A stretch of 23,939 nt of DNA from NCBI GenBank assembly GCA_036244855.1, contig BQKZ01001776.1, forward strand, positions 17,727 through 41,665, in the 5' to 3' direction. This document shows positions 1-11,486 of the stretch, one piece after another. The DNA is from Temnopleurus reevesii. Lineage: Eukaryota > Echinodermata > Echinoidea > Temnopleuroida > Temnopleuridae. The notes beneath the pieces were generated by a model. That model ran no database searches. It saw only the letters and a program-made list of their open reading frames with translations, and was not told the origin of the DNA. The number at the start of each line of letters is the position of its first letter. The stretch's first letter is position 1. The translations under genes and the position numbers were made by a program.

Positions 1-21
1 CGTGAGAAAATTCACAAATTT

Positions 22-98
22 TATCGATAATATCGATACCTATCGATACCGAAATCTATTTTGGGTACAGAAAATTCCCGGATGGAGGGATATAAAAG
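22..98 (+). promoter_or_regulatory. Candidate core promoter: three TATCGATA palindromes and a TATA box
   Basis: The palindrome TATCGATA occurs exactly at 22-29, 31-38 and 41-48, and again at 189-196. TATAAAAG lies at 91-98. Clustered palindromes about 45-70 bp upstream of a TATA box are promoter-like. In insects TATCGATA is the core of the DRE element, but no such factor can be assumed here. No phase-compatible first exon with a donor could be found downstream, so the link to the zinc-finger exons is inference. The region could also be part of a repeat cut by the window edge. Confidence 0.25.
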
Positions 99-660
99 CC
101 AAAAGCCGCCCTTCGAGAATGCGTGTAATTCCTATGGGATTTTTTCGGGGAGGGATCTATGGCCAATATATCCCTCGATTGTTTCTCCTATCGATAATGT
201 GTGAAATTGCGGTCGCTATGATTTTGTAAAAGCCCAGTGGAGACGCCTTATAAGGGTAATAATAAGTCTTATTTCCCCAGGCAAGCTATTTCTGTTTACT
301 AAATTGTTCTTCCAGTGATCCCCGCAAGAACATTACTACCCAGTTTGTTAGATTCAGGCATGCAAGCATACAGTGAATGGACAATTTTCCACTCCGATGT
401 GTGTATTCCAGCACGGTGCTTTAAGGTGCTCTACACTAAATGCATTGTTCAGGAAATTTCCATATTTCAGTCCTGATTTTTCTAAAATATATTGGCAAAA
501 ATTAAATCTATATTTAAATATTATTTAGATTTTTTTTAGAATTTATATATTTTCATGACAATTTAAAAAACATCGTCACCACAAAGTGGCATCTCTGCTG
601 TGAGAGGACAAGGCTATGGTTGATTTAAAGTACATTCAATATCAAGCCATGAACATTATG
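99..660. other. No gene recognised
   Basis: A short frame from the ATG at 119 (36 codons, stop at 227-229) has no recognisable content. The rest is AT-rich (poly-A/T tracts near 480-570) with no coding signature. Confidence 0.5.
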
Positions 661-696
661 ATTTTGTGACAAGGTCATGAAACTAACTATTTGTTT

Positions 697-965
697 GTGA
701 CTCTTGATGCGAAGTTCGTGACCAGGGACACAAAATTTCTGATCGAGGACGCAAACTTTGTGACCACAGGACTCTAATTCTCTGTCCTACGATACATGAT
801 GTGAAGAATGTGTCCAAGGACATGGAATTCACGCTTTGGGGCTAAAACTTCACATCCCAGGTCACAAACTCTTCATCCTCATTCACGAGCTTTGTGTCCC
901 GGCTCAAAAACTTCACATCCCAAATCGCAAATTTCATGACATGGTCGCAAAATTCATGAGACACA
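697..965. repeat. 21-bp minisatellite present in both orientations (fold-back)
   Basis: Three or more 21-bp units run from 697 to about 765 (starts at 697, 718, 739 and 760). They share the pattern GTGAC..GGGAC.CAAA.TT. The same unit runs on the opposite strand from about 825 to 965, giving an inverted pair around a centre near 800. Being 7 codons long, the unit reads as a degenerate K-F-V-T-x-D-x peptide, but stops interrupt it and I do not call it a gene. The architecture resembles fold-back elements whose inverted arms are built of short tandem repeats. The last units merge into the 186-bp array that starts near 940. Confidence 0.55.
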
Positions 966-1429
966 TGGCCTATAATTAAGCCTATTTTGTCTTCGCCGTT
1001 CCAAGGGGATGACGGCAAAGCGATTGTTCCCCAACTTATTTTCCTTTTTCTTCACAGATGGTGGGTGCATTTTGAAAACCAGTGAATCTATAAACTCACC
1101 TCCATTTCATAATATAAGTGATGGATGTAATTCTTCTGCAACATGGTCGGAAAATTCATGAAACATATTGCCAGTAATCCACCATACCAGAGGGATAACG
1201 GCAAAGTAATCGTTCTCCAACTTATTTTCCTTTTTCTTCACAGATGGATGATGCTTTTTAAAATTCAGTGAAGCTATAAACTCACCTCCATTTGATAATA
1301 TAAGTGATGGATGTAATTCTCCTGCAACATGGTTGAAAAATTCATGACACATGTTGCCTGTAATCCACCATACCAGAGGGATAACAGGAAAATAATCGTT
1401 CCCCAACTTATTTTACTTCTTCTTCACAG
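940..1429 (+). repeat. 186-bp tandem array of intron end plus exon start (three acceptors)
   Basis: Three successive units carry a pyrimidine tract and acceptor TTCTTCACAG, with exon starts at 1058, 1244 and 1430, exactly 186 bp apart. After each acceptor comes a copy of the first codons of the zinc-finger exon. In the phase-1 frame the first copy is open for about 35 codons before a TGA, and the second stops at its third codon. The third leads into the finger-bearing exon. The intron part of the first unit starts in sequence related to the 21-bp minisatellite upstream. Confidence 0.8.
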
Positions 1430-2393
<964 letters not shown>

Positions 2394-2820
2394 TTAGAAT
2401 TTACAGGGTTTTCACTCTGCCTAGAAACTTGTCAAATCCAGTTCCACTTTATCCCAGTAAGGGAAACATCAGGGAATTTGTTTTGTTTTAAATCGGATCC
2501 CCCTCCCTCAAATCAGGGGATTTTATTTTAACAATCCCCCAATTGATAAAAATCAGGGAATTTTGATTCACCTCAAATAGTGGGAAACACATTTCATTTC
2601 CTAAAAAACCATTGCTTTATCTCAACATACATTTAGAGATAAGAGGATCTTGACAACTGCCTAGCAGACAATGTTGTGACAGGAAACATGACTAACTTCA
2701 CGAGGATGCTTCCAGAGCTTGATGAAAAGGATTGAAGATCACTGACACAGTTTTTATTTTTTTATTTCATTCTTCGAGGCCATTGGTCTATCTAAGACTA
2801 GAGTATCCCAGCTGAGGTGC
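2394..2820. other. Spacer between zinc-finger units, no gene
   Basis: This is 3' flank of the pseudogene. It holds two short G-run repeats near 2508-2580 sharing AATCAGGG, and a T-rich stretch near 2752-2770. No coding signal was seen. Confidence 0.5.
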
Positions 2821-3647
2821 TTATCATGAGAATGTATTTTCCTCATTCTTCACAAGTTGGAAGAATACTTTGACTCATATTGAAGCTACAACTTCCATCC
2901 ATGATTATGACTTTGCCAAGGTTGCAGGAAACTCTCAGAAACTACATATTAAACACGCCATTATGGACAATAGTAAGGAGGCGAGGAACTCTGATAAAGT
3001 TTTTCCTGTCTGAATCTTTGCTGATCATGAGAACTGATTTTCCTCTTCCTTCACAGGTTGGAGGAATACTTTGACTCCCATTGAAGCTACAACTTCCATC
3101 CATGATTATGATTGTGCCAAGGTTGCAGGAAACTCTCAGAAACTACATGTTAGTTACACCATTATGGACGATCGTAAGGAAGCGAAGAACTTTGATTAAG
3201 TTTTTCCTGTCTGAATCTTTGCTGGTCATGAGAACTTATTTTCCTCTTCCTTCACAGGTTGGAGGAATACTTTGAATCACTGTGAAGTTACCAGTTCTTC
3301 AAGTGAATACGATCCTGCTAAGGGCGTAGGAAACCCTTTGGAACAGGTCACGCCATTATGGACAATCACAAGGAAGCGCAGAAATCTGATCACGTGTTTC
3401 CTGTCTGAATCTTTGCTGATCATGAGAACATATTTTCCTCTTTCTTCTCAGGTTGGAGGAAAACTTTGAGTCCCTGTGAAGTTACCAGTTCTACAAGTGA
3501 TTATGATTTTGCCAAGGTTGTAGGAAACTCTCATAAACTACATGTTAGTCACGCCATTATGGACAATCGTAAGGAAGCGCAGAACTCTTGTGTTTCCTAT
3601 CTGAATCTTTGCTGATCATGAGAACATATTTTCCTCTTTCTTCACAG
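2821..3647 (+). repeat. Tandem array of 194-201 bp units: intron end plus zinc-finger exon start
   Basis: Exon-start positions are 2856, 3057, 3258, 3452 and 3648, spaced 201, 201, 194 and 196 bp. Each unit has a conserved intron end: a branch-point-like CTGATCAT about 33 nt upstream, a pyrimidine tract, then the acceptor. Each then has about 117-150 nt of linker coding sequence in the same phase. The first acceptor has CAG changed to CAA. Units starting 2856, 3057 and 3452 contain GTAAGG exactly 117 nt after the exon start, a donor-like site absent from the copy leading into the fingers at 3648. The unit at 3258 has a one-base deletion and no GT there. Confidence 0.8.
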
Positions 3648-4702
3648 GTTGGAGGAATACTTGGAATCCCTGTGAAGTTACCAGTTCTACAAGTGATTAT
3701 GACCCTGCCAAGGGCGTGGGAAACTTTCAGGAACTAGGTCACGCCATTATGGACAATCCTAAGGAAGAACAGAACTTTCACGACAAATTCCAGTCTGAGC
3801 TTTCGCCATGTTTTGACAGTTATTCCAGGAACTACACCTCCAATGATAACCATAGGACGCATGCTAACAGACAACCTCACTCTGCACTAGTGCTACAAGC
3901 TCCTCGACATATGACGAGACAATCTGGCAAAAAGCCACATTGTTGTTCTGATTGTGGTAAAAGATTTTATAATAATAATGATCTTCAAACGCACATCAGA
4001 ACACACACCGGCGAAAGGCCTTATCATTGTAGTGAATGTAAAAAGAAATTTATTTCCAACAGGAATCTCGTTCGACATATGAGAAGACACTCTGGCAAAA
4101 AAACATATTGTTGTTCTGATTGTGGTAAAAGATTTTATAATAATAGTGATCTTCAAAACCACATCAGAACGCACACCGGCGAAAAGCCCTATCAGTGTAG
4201 TGAATGTAACAAGAAATTTATTGCCCAAAGGAATCTTGATCGACATATGATAAGACACACTGGCAAATTGCCATATTGTTGTTCTGATTGTGGTAAAAGA
4301 TTTTATAATAATAGTGATCTTCAAAACCACATCAGAATGCACACCGGCGAAAGGCCTTATCAGTGTAGTGAATGTAGCAAGAAATTTATTTCCAACAGGA
4401 ATCTTGATCGACATATGAGAAGACACTCTGGCAAAAAAACATATTGTTGTTCTGATTGTGGTAAAAGATTTTATAATAATAGTGATCTTCAAAACCACAT
4501 CAGAACGCACACCGGCGAAAAGCCCTATCAGTGTAGTGAATGTAACAAGAAATTTATTGCCCAAAGGAATCTTGATCGACATATGATAAGACACACTGGC
4601 AAATTGCCATATTGTTGTTCTGATTGTGGTAAAAGATTTTATAATAATAGTGATCTTCAAAACCACATCAGAACGCACACCGGCGAAAAGCCGTATCAGT
4701 GA
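3648..4702 (+). CDS. C2H2 zinc-finger protein, terminal exon with nine near-identical fingers (partial, truncated by TGA)
   Basis: The exon begins after TTCTTCACAG in phase 1 and stays open to TGA at 4700-4702. An internal in-frame ATG (start of MDNPKEEQ, near 3749) is a possible alternative start. About 95 linker residues precede nine tandem fingers joined by TGEKPY-type linkers. Two finger types alternate: one with helix YNNSDLQNH, the other with ISNRNLDRH or IAQRNLDRH. All zinc ligands in the nine are present. The reading stops where the first Cys codon of finger 10 (TGT) has become TGA. Two further finger remnants follow in frame to 4855. By family it should be a nuclear DNA-binding protein. 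The alternating array implies a repetitive target, which is inference. The upstream coding exon is not visible. It may be a functional truncated gene or an early pseudogene. Confidence 0.7.
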
Positions 4703-4970
4703 AATGAATGCAGCAAGAGATATGTTTCCAACAGGAATCTCAAACTGCATATTCGTACACATTCTGGAGAAAAGCCTTATGAAAGCCCCGATTGTGGAAG
4801 GAGATTTCTTAAAAGATCACAACTCAATGGGCACATTAAAATTCATACAAAGTGAATGTGAATGTGGCACCAGATTCAAATGCATCACAGATCAAGGTGT
4901 TCTTCAGTTTCAGTTTTTGAGGATTATTTCAAACTTAATGACCATGTAATTGGTGAAAAAGCACTTATGT
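4703..4970 (+). pseudogene. Decaying 3' fingers downstream of the premature stop
   Basis: In the same frame as the nine fingers, two more finger units run to the ancestral-looking TGA at 4853-4855. The second has Ser for its first zinc Cys (YESPDCG). Beyond it, Cys-x-Cys-G-T-R-F and other shreds to about 4970 look like still older fingers with lost spacing. Confidence 0.6.
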
Positions 4971-5560
4971 GAGAAAGGAGTAACTTCTTTGTTTATGACA
5001 CACTTTGAAAAATCTCATTTACATTCTGCAAAAACGGCTTTATTAAGATCCAAGCTTGGGACCGACATCATACTGGAGAAAAGAATTTGATTGCATGTCA
5101 ATACTACTCTCTACCCATCGCCCTCTAACATACAAGATGCAATTAAACTTAGTATACCATGAGTATTAATCCTAACTCTATGGCAACATGTGTATCAAAG
5201 AGATACCATTAATTGCAAAATCATTTGTATCTCTTTATGTTACAGGCCCCAGTACAGATATCCTGAACTACCGTAATCACATTCTCTGCATCGTATCACA
5301 ATTTGATCCAGAGTCAAATTTGTTCCATAACACTCATGCTTTAGCTATAACCACCACCTGAACCAGAATTTTTGTTGCAGACCAAAATGTTCTGAATAAA
5401 AAACAATCAATGTTCTTCACTATAATCCACAAGGATTCACCGAGAACATATTTCTGTTTGATCAACTGTAGCAAGATAACCCTTTGTTAATTCTACATGT
5501 TTTGCGTTACTTTGAAGGAGGGGATAATGGACTCCCAGTGAAAGAGGGCACTCTCATTTC
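4971..5560. other. Spacer with hairpin and MITE end, no gene
   Basis: AATAAA at 5395-5400 could serve as a polyadenylation signal for the upstream gene, but this is weak. A 10-bp perfect stem (AAAGAGATAC with its complement) lies at 5197-5206 and 5227-5236. It is followed by TTTATGTTACAGGCCCC, which matches one end of the GGGCC-type MITE complete at 23177-23327. Confidence 0.45.
5197..5252. repeat. Degraded palindromic MITE end (GGGCC family)
   Basis: The inverted stem at 5197-5236 is adjacent to a terminal TATGTTACAGGCCCC at about 5237-5252. The other end of the element is not recognisable, so this is a remnant. Confidence 0.4.
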
Positions 5561-5645
5561 GTGTATCTGTATATTAGGGAATATCCTGCCATGTTTCCAT
5601 GCCGAAGTGCTGATCATGAGAACGTATTTTCCTCTTTTTTCATAG

Positions 5646-6748
5646 GTTTGAGGAACACTTTCAACCCTGTTGTAGCTATAAGTTCTACAGATAATTATGA
5701 CTCAGCTACGAGTGCAGGAAGCTCTCAGGGACTAAGTCATGCCATTGTGGACAATCCCGAGAAAGCACAGAACTCTGCCGAAGATTTACGATTTAATTCA
5801 TTGCAGCTTTTTGAGCCTTATTCTTGGAACTGTGCCATTGGCAATCATCCTGTGACGCACTCTAACACACAGGCACACTCTGCATCAGCGCTGCAAGAGC
5901 CTCTGAAAGAAAACCAATGTCCAATATGTCGTCATGTTTTCTCCCACAAGCACAAACTGAAAGCACACATGGAAAGATACTCAGGCACTCCCAAGACCAT
6001 ACCAATGCAAGGAATGTCAGAAGGGGTTCTTCAAACCTTCACATCTCATCAGACATATGAGAGTGCACACAGGGGAAAAGCCGTATCAGTGTTCTGATCG
6101 TGGCATGAGGTTTCGTCACAGAGAGACTCTCAAAGTACATTTTTATTCACACACAGCAGGGAAGCCTTTTAAATGTGTTCAATGTCAGCGTGCTTTCGCC
6201 ACCAATTACAATCTCAAAGTGCACATGAGGATTCGCTTGGGTCTTTCAAAACCACATCAGTGCACTGAGTGTCAGAAGAAGTACTGCAGACAGGAAGACC
6301 TTGCCAAACACATGATACTCCACACCGGGGAAAAGCCGTATCAGTGCTCCGAATGTGACGAAAGATTCTATAGCAAAAGGAAGCTTCAAACGCACGCACA
6401 AGCCCACAAAGGCAGGAAGTTGAAAGATTCCATAGCAAAAGGAAACTTCAAACACACGCACAAGCCCACAAAAGCAGGAAGCCATATCGATGTTCTGAAT
6501 ACGGCAAGAGCTACATCGTCAAAAAATCCCTCAAAACACATATCAGATCTTACCACACGGGAGAAATGACTTTTCAGTGTAATTTGTGTTGCAGGAGATT
6601 TACTTCTAGGGAGCATCTGACAAGACATGTCAAAATAAACACAGAAGATAGACCTTTTGAATGTTCTGTTTGTGGAAAAACATTTAAACAAAAGAGAGAT
6701 TGCTATAAGCATAACAACTACACATATTGTAATGTAAATAATCATTGA
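5646..6748 (+). pseudogene. C2H2 zinc-finger pseudogene, terminal exon (about 9 fingers)
   Basis: It follows the acceptor CATAG at 5641-5645 in phase 1, preceded by the conserved intron end CTGATCATGAGAAC. The linker is homologous to that of the nine-finger gene. Finger 1 (CPICRHVFSHKHKLKAH) is followed by a one-base insertion near 5993, after which fingers continue in another frame from about 5995. A 62-bp tandem duplication (units at about 6361 and 6423) inside finger 6 shifts the frame again, and the last fingers run to TGA at 6746-6748. Several ligands are lost: Cys to Arg in CSDRGMRF, Cys to Tyr in CSEYGKSY, and final His residues in three fingers. Two frameshifts and many ligand losses mark it as dead. 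The finger helices differ from each other, unlike the homogenised neighbour, which fits older decay. Confidence 0.85.
6361..6484 (+). repeat. 62-bp tandem duplication inside a zinc finger
   Basis: AAAGATTC starts both copies at 6361 and 6423, and each runs through AAGCCCACAAA.GCAGGAAG. The copies differ at only a few bases. Because 62 is not a multiple of 3, the event breaks the frame of the pseudogene. Confidence 0.85.
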
Positions 6749-7041
6749 GGAATTTTGTTTTTGCTCTGAATGTAGCATTATGATATATTGAAAAGCATTT
6801 GCAAACATTCCGTAGAAAACAAAAAGTCTTTCATCGGTGATTACACTCTTAGGGAAAGAGTCATGGAAGGGTTGTTTGACAAGTTTCATGAGAATTCTTC
6901 CATCACATTATTGAAAAGAATTTGGCATGCCCTATTCAGTTTGCAAATTTCATTGTAGAAAACCATATACAGGTGTATTACCGAATTCGTTCAGCGAAAA
7001 TACTTATAATGAGAACTCCTCTTCCTCTTTGTTCTTCACAG
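6749..7041 (+). other. Spacer and intron end upstream of the large zinc-finger exon
   Basis: From about 7006 it carries AATGAGAAC, a pyrimidine-rich tract and acceptor TTCTTCACAG ending at 7041, homologous to the intron ends of the other cassettes. The frame of the next gene happens to be open through here from an ATG at 6927. Confidence 0.6.
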
Positions 7042-10000
7042 ATGAGCCTTATATTGTGGATTCTGGTGAAGCTTCCGGCCCTACGAACAATCCTGATCCT
7101 TTAGATGAATGCAGCTTTCAAGAATTATGCCACACAGGTATGGACAATTATAACAGAATCCAGAATTCTACTGATGCTGTTGAAAACATTGCGTATGATT
7201 TGGTGTCCTGTAGTGTGGAAAACTCATTGGCCAGCATTCATAATGAGCACCACACACAGTCTAAAAAACAGCCAAACCTGGGAATAATAAACCAGACTAC
7301 TCCAAAGCGGCATGAGTGTTCCGTATGTCATCGTGGCTTCTCCAAAAGGTACAATCTCTTGGTTCATATGCGAATCCACACAGGAGAAAAACCATATCAG
7401 TGCTCGATTTGTGGAAAGCAGTTTCGTCATAAAGGACATTGTAAGGATCACATGAGAACCCATGCTGAAGGACACCAATTTGAGTGCCCCATTTGCGCTG
7501 ATGTATCTTCCTGCAAAGCAGATCTTGATATTCATATGCGGAAACATGAAAGGAGGCTCATTGATCAACCTGGCTCTCAAGTAAAACAGCACTCTCTGCC
7601 AAAACCACAGAGTCCTCTACAATTACCGACAAAATCAAATTTAAAATCTTCGCCTAAGCCACACCATCCATCAAGAATGAAAGCTCAGCTAAGGTCACAG
7701 TCTTCTCCTAATCCACACTCTAGGAGTAAATCAAATCAATGTTCTGTCTGTCATCGTGAGTTCTCCAAAAGGTACAATCTCTTGGTCCACCAACGAATTC
7801 ACACAGGCGAAAAGCCTTATCAGTGCTCGATTTGTAACAAGCGATTTGCTTCGAAAGGTCAATATAATGCTCACATTAAGATTCACACTCGTCAAAAGCA
7901 AAGTAAAGGTTCTCTTGGTGATAAGGAGACCTATTTACAAGTAGGTTCATCCGTCAATATTGTTGGACAATTAAAACAAGCATCTCCAGAGCTTGTGGAT
8001 AATCTACTCCTTGAATCGAAACCGCATTCTGTACCAAAACAACAAACCACACTAAAGGAAAATTCACAATCAAAGCCTCCACAAAAAAATGCATTGGTCC
8101 TTAAAGCTCAGTCAAACTCACATTCATTTCCAAAACCACATTCTGTCAGAAAGTTATATTCATGTTTGGTCTGTCATCGTGAGTTCTCCAAAAGGTACAA
8201 TCTCTTGGTCCACCAACGAATTCACTCGGGAGAAAAACCTTATCAATGCTCGGTTTGTAACAAGAGATTTGCTTCGAGAGGACAGTATAATGGTCACATT
8301 AAGATCCACACTCGTCAAAAGCAACATAGAGGATCTATTTCTGATAAGGATACCTTGCTACGTTCGTCTGTTGATGTTGTCAAACAATTGAAACAAACAT
8401 CTCCAGAGCTTGTGGCTAATTTAGTTCTTGAATCAGAACAGCATTCTGTACCAAAAGAACAGACGACACTTCAACCAACTTTACAGTCAAAGCCTACACA
8501 GCAAAATGCATCAGTAATTAAAGCTCAGTCAAACTTGCATTCATTTACAAAACCACATTCTGCTAGAAAGTTATATGAGTGTTCAATCTGTCATCGTGAG
8601 TTCTCCAAAAGGTACAATCTCCTTGTCCATCATAGAATTCACACAGGCGAAAAGCCTTATCAGTGCCCTGTTTGCAATGAGGGATTTGCTTCGAAAGGAC
8701 ATTATAATAGTCATTTAAAAGTGTGTACTCGAAAAATGGAACTCAAAAGTATCATCTATGGTCGGCATACCTCCCAAGGCATGAATCTATCAGATGATGT
8801 AAATGAACAACCTGAACAGATAACCCCAGTAAGCACTCGCACTGGCCGATCTAAAACCGATCTATTAGATGATATAAATAAACAACCTGAACAGATATCC
8901 CCTGCAAGCACTCGCTCTGCACCTCAACTACAGTCTTTGTCAATCATACACCCTCAACGAACTGCACATACCTTGTCAAATTCAATATCTAGAAACACAC
9001 AATGTAAAGTGAGGAGTAGGGATTCTGGATCTACATCACAATCTGGTTTGTACCCTGATCCAAATCTACTGTCTGGTTCGTCATCAAACCGTCTTGGGTC
9101 TGCATCACAATCTGAATCTGGTTCGTACCCTGATCCAAATCTGCCATCTGGTTCGTCAGCAAACTTCCCTGGGACAATCTCAGACTTTGGCAATAATCCA
9201 GACACCAAAACACCTCCATCTGAACAAACAGGTGCGAGCAGACCTAGAGATTCTGATCAAAGACCACACCAGTGTCCTGTATGTCAGCATAGGTTTGCAA
9301 AGAGATACAATCTCTTGGTCCATTTACGCATCCACACTGGAGAAAAACCTTATCAGTGTTCAATTTGTGGCAAACGATTCACCTATAAGTCAACTTGTAA
9401 AGATCATGTCAATAAACATGCGCATAGGAAACAGAACAGGAATTTCTCCGACAAGCGTTTTATCCCCTGTGTCCAAAGAAGTTCTCAGGAAAGGACTTTG
9501 GGAGGTCAACACACTGGTCTAGAGTCACAGTCTAGACCAGATGTAGAAATGGGGGCAAGTGCTCAAGTTGAAACAGATCATTCTAGACAAAGCCTACATT
9601 CTGACTTAGTAGCACAATGTGACTCTAATCTGGAATCTGGACCAATACCTCTCTTTATTCATACATCACATTCAAATCCACCGTACGCTGGGCCTAATCT
9701 GCCCTTGAATGGAACACAAGACTCTAGACCAAAACTACACCATGGATCAAATCTACACTCGGAACGTACACCGCACTCACAATCAAAATCAAACCAGTGC
9801 CCCGTGTGTCAGAAGAAATTCTCAAAAAGATACAATCTCCTTGTTCACATGAGAATTCATTCGGGAGAGAAGCCCTTTAAGTGTGCAGTTTGTGGGAGAG
9901 GATTTAGATTGAAGCGGAGTTGCGAAAGTCATATGAAAGCAGCACATTCTGTCCTGAACCCACAGTTGGCGCAAACCACGCAATCTGTCCCAGTAGCACA

Positions 10001-11486
10001 TCCTGATCCCGATCCACTCCCCGAGACACAGCAGTCCTCACCTCCTGACGATTATGTTGACCCGTATAGAATCTCGGGACCAGACCTGCAGTCTGAGCCA
10101 ATGCTACACACCAAATCCAACCTAAATTCCAGCTCAAATACACAATCTGAATGTCCAGCAGATTCTGAATCTACCAAAAAGAATAAATGTTCTGTATGTC
10201 ATCGTAGCTTCTCTAAAAGGTACAATCTCCTTGTTCACATGAGAATTCATTCAGGAGAGACGCCCTTCAAGTGCACAGTTTGTGGAAAAGGATTTAGATT
10301 GAAGAGGAGTTGCGAAAGTCATATGAAAGCAGCACATTCTGTCCTGACCCCACAGTTGGTGCCAACCATGCAATCTGTCCCAGTAGCGCATCCTGATCCC
10401 GAACCACTCCCTGAGACACTGCAGTCTCCGCCTCCAGAGGACTATGATGATCCTGGTACACTCTCGAAGCCAGACCTACAATCTGAGTTTACTGAATCCA
10501 AACTGAATTCCATCTCAAATACACAATCTGAACATTCCGCAGATTCTGAATCTACCAGCAAAAATAAATGTCCTGTCTGTAAGCGGGTTTTCTCTAAAAA
10601 ATACAATCTCCTTGTTCATATGAGAATCCACACAGGCGAAAAACCCTATCAGTGCTCAGTTTGTGGGATGTATTTCCGCCATCGAGGACATCTTAAAAGA
10701 CACATGCAAATGCACCCAGATGAAAAACCACATGAATGTTCCAGTTGTGGGAAGCAGTATTCCGATAAGGATAATCCTCACGTTCATGCATGTACTTATA
10801 ATGAGAAAAGATCGTCGGAGCTTCCGCGCTCTTCAACAGCATTACCAATGTATTGTAGACCAAATCAGTGGACGGGACCTAGTGCATATTTAGGAGCCTC
10901 TACATCACTTGCAGAAGCAATGCCATATTCGGGACCGAATCAGGTCATAGGACTTGGTCCACAGTCTGGACATACTGAACACTCACAATCTAGAACAAAC
11001 CAATGCTTGGGACCTAGCTCGATTCCTCAAGCTATTCCAAAATGGCAGTCTAGAACAATTCAACACATGGAAGCCAGTCCGCATTCTGTATCTATTCGGA
11101 ACTCACAGTCTAGAACAACTCAACATACGAAACCTAGTCCACATTCTAAATCTTTCCCAAACTCACAGTCCAGAACAAATCAACGCACGAGTCTTAATCC
11201 AGATTCCAGAACAATGGCAAACTTGGAGGCCGATCTAACAACTCACATGTCAGAACAACCTTTTAAACTCACACACTCCGAGCCGAAAATCTATCCTTGT
11301 CCCGTATGCAAGCGCAAATTCTCAAGAAAATACAACCTCTTGGTGCATACAAGAATTCACACTGGTGAAAAACCTTATCAGTGTTCAGTTTGTAGCAAGC
11401 GATTCAGTCACAAGGGGCATTTTAATAGTCATGTAAAGACCTGTAAGGAACACACTGCTGAAGAGCCATCTGGGTACCTTCTATGA
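7042..11486 (+). CDS. Large C2H2 zinc-finger protein with nine separated finger pairs
   Basis: Open for about 1,480 codons to TGA at 11484-11486. I place the exon start at 7042 because the preceding acceptor is homologous and in the same phase as those of the other three cassettes. An alternative is the ATG at 6927, which gives 1,519 aa. In that numbering finger pairs begin near residues 131, 272, 413, 552, 783, 958, 1088, 1215 and 1458. The first finger of each pair has almost the same helix, (S/A)-K/R-K/R-YNLLVH, and the second finger varies. Extra degenerate third fingers follow pairs 1 and 8. The second fingers of pairs 4 and 9 are C2HC. Linkers of 80-190 residues are rich in Ser, Pro, Gln and His and are tandemly duplicated, for example pairs 2-4 and 6-7. 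No KRAB, SCAN, BTB or ZAD domain is visible. Probably a nuclear DNA-binding protein; the target is unknown. The upstream exon is not identified. Confidence 0.85.

Noticed and set aside
161..260. First coding exon for the zinc-finger cassettes near the TATA box
   Set aside because: The frames end at stops (199 and 229) before any usable donor, and the possible donor at about 227 gives the wrong phase.
1107..1406. 99-codon minus-strand frame with an internal repeat
   Set aside because: It mirrors the 186-bp acceptor array. The repeat is explained by the DNA tandem duplication.
3893..4762. 289-codon minus-strand open frame
   Set aside because: It is antisense to the repeated fingers. Its length comes from the repeat periodicity, and it has no independent family signature.
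6927..7041. N-terminal 38 codons of the large zinc-finger frame from the ATG at 6927
   Set aside because: The sequence matches the intron end and acceptor of the paralogous cassettes, so I treat it as intron. Transcript data could reverse this.
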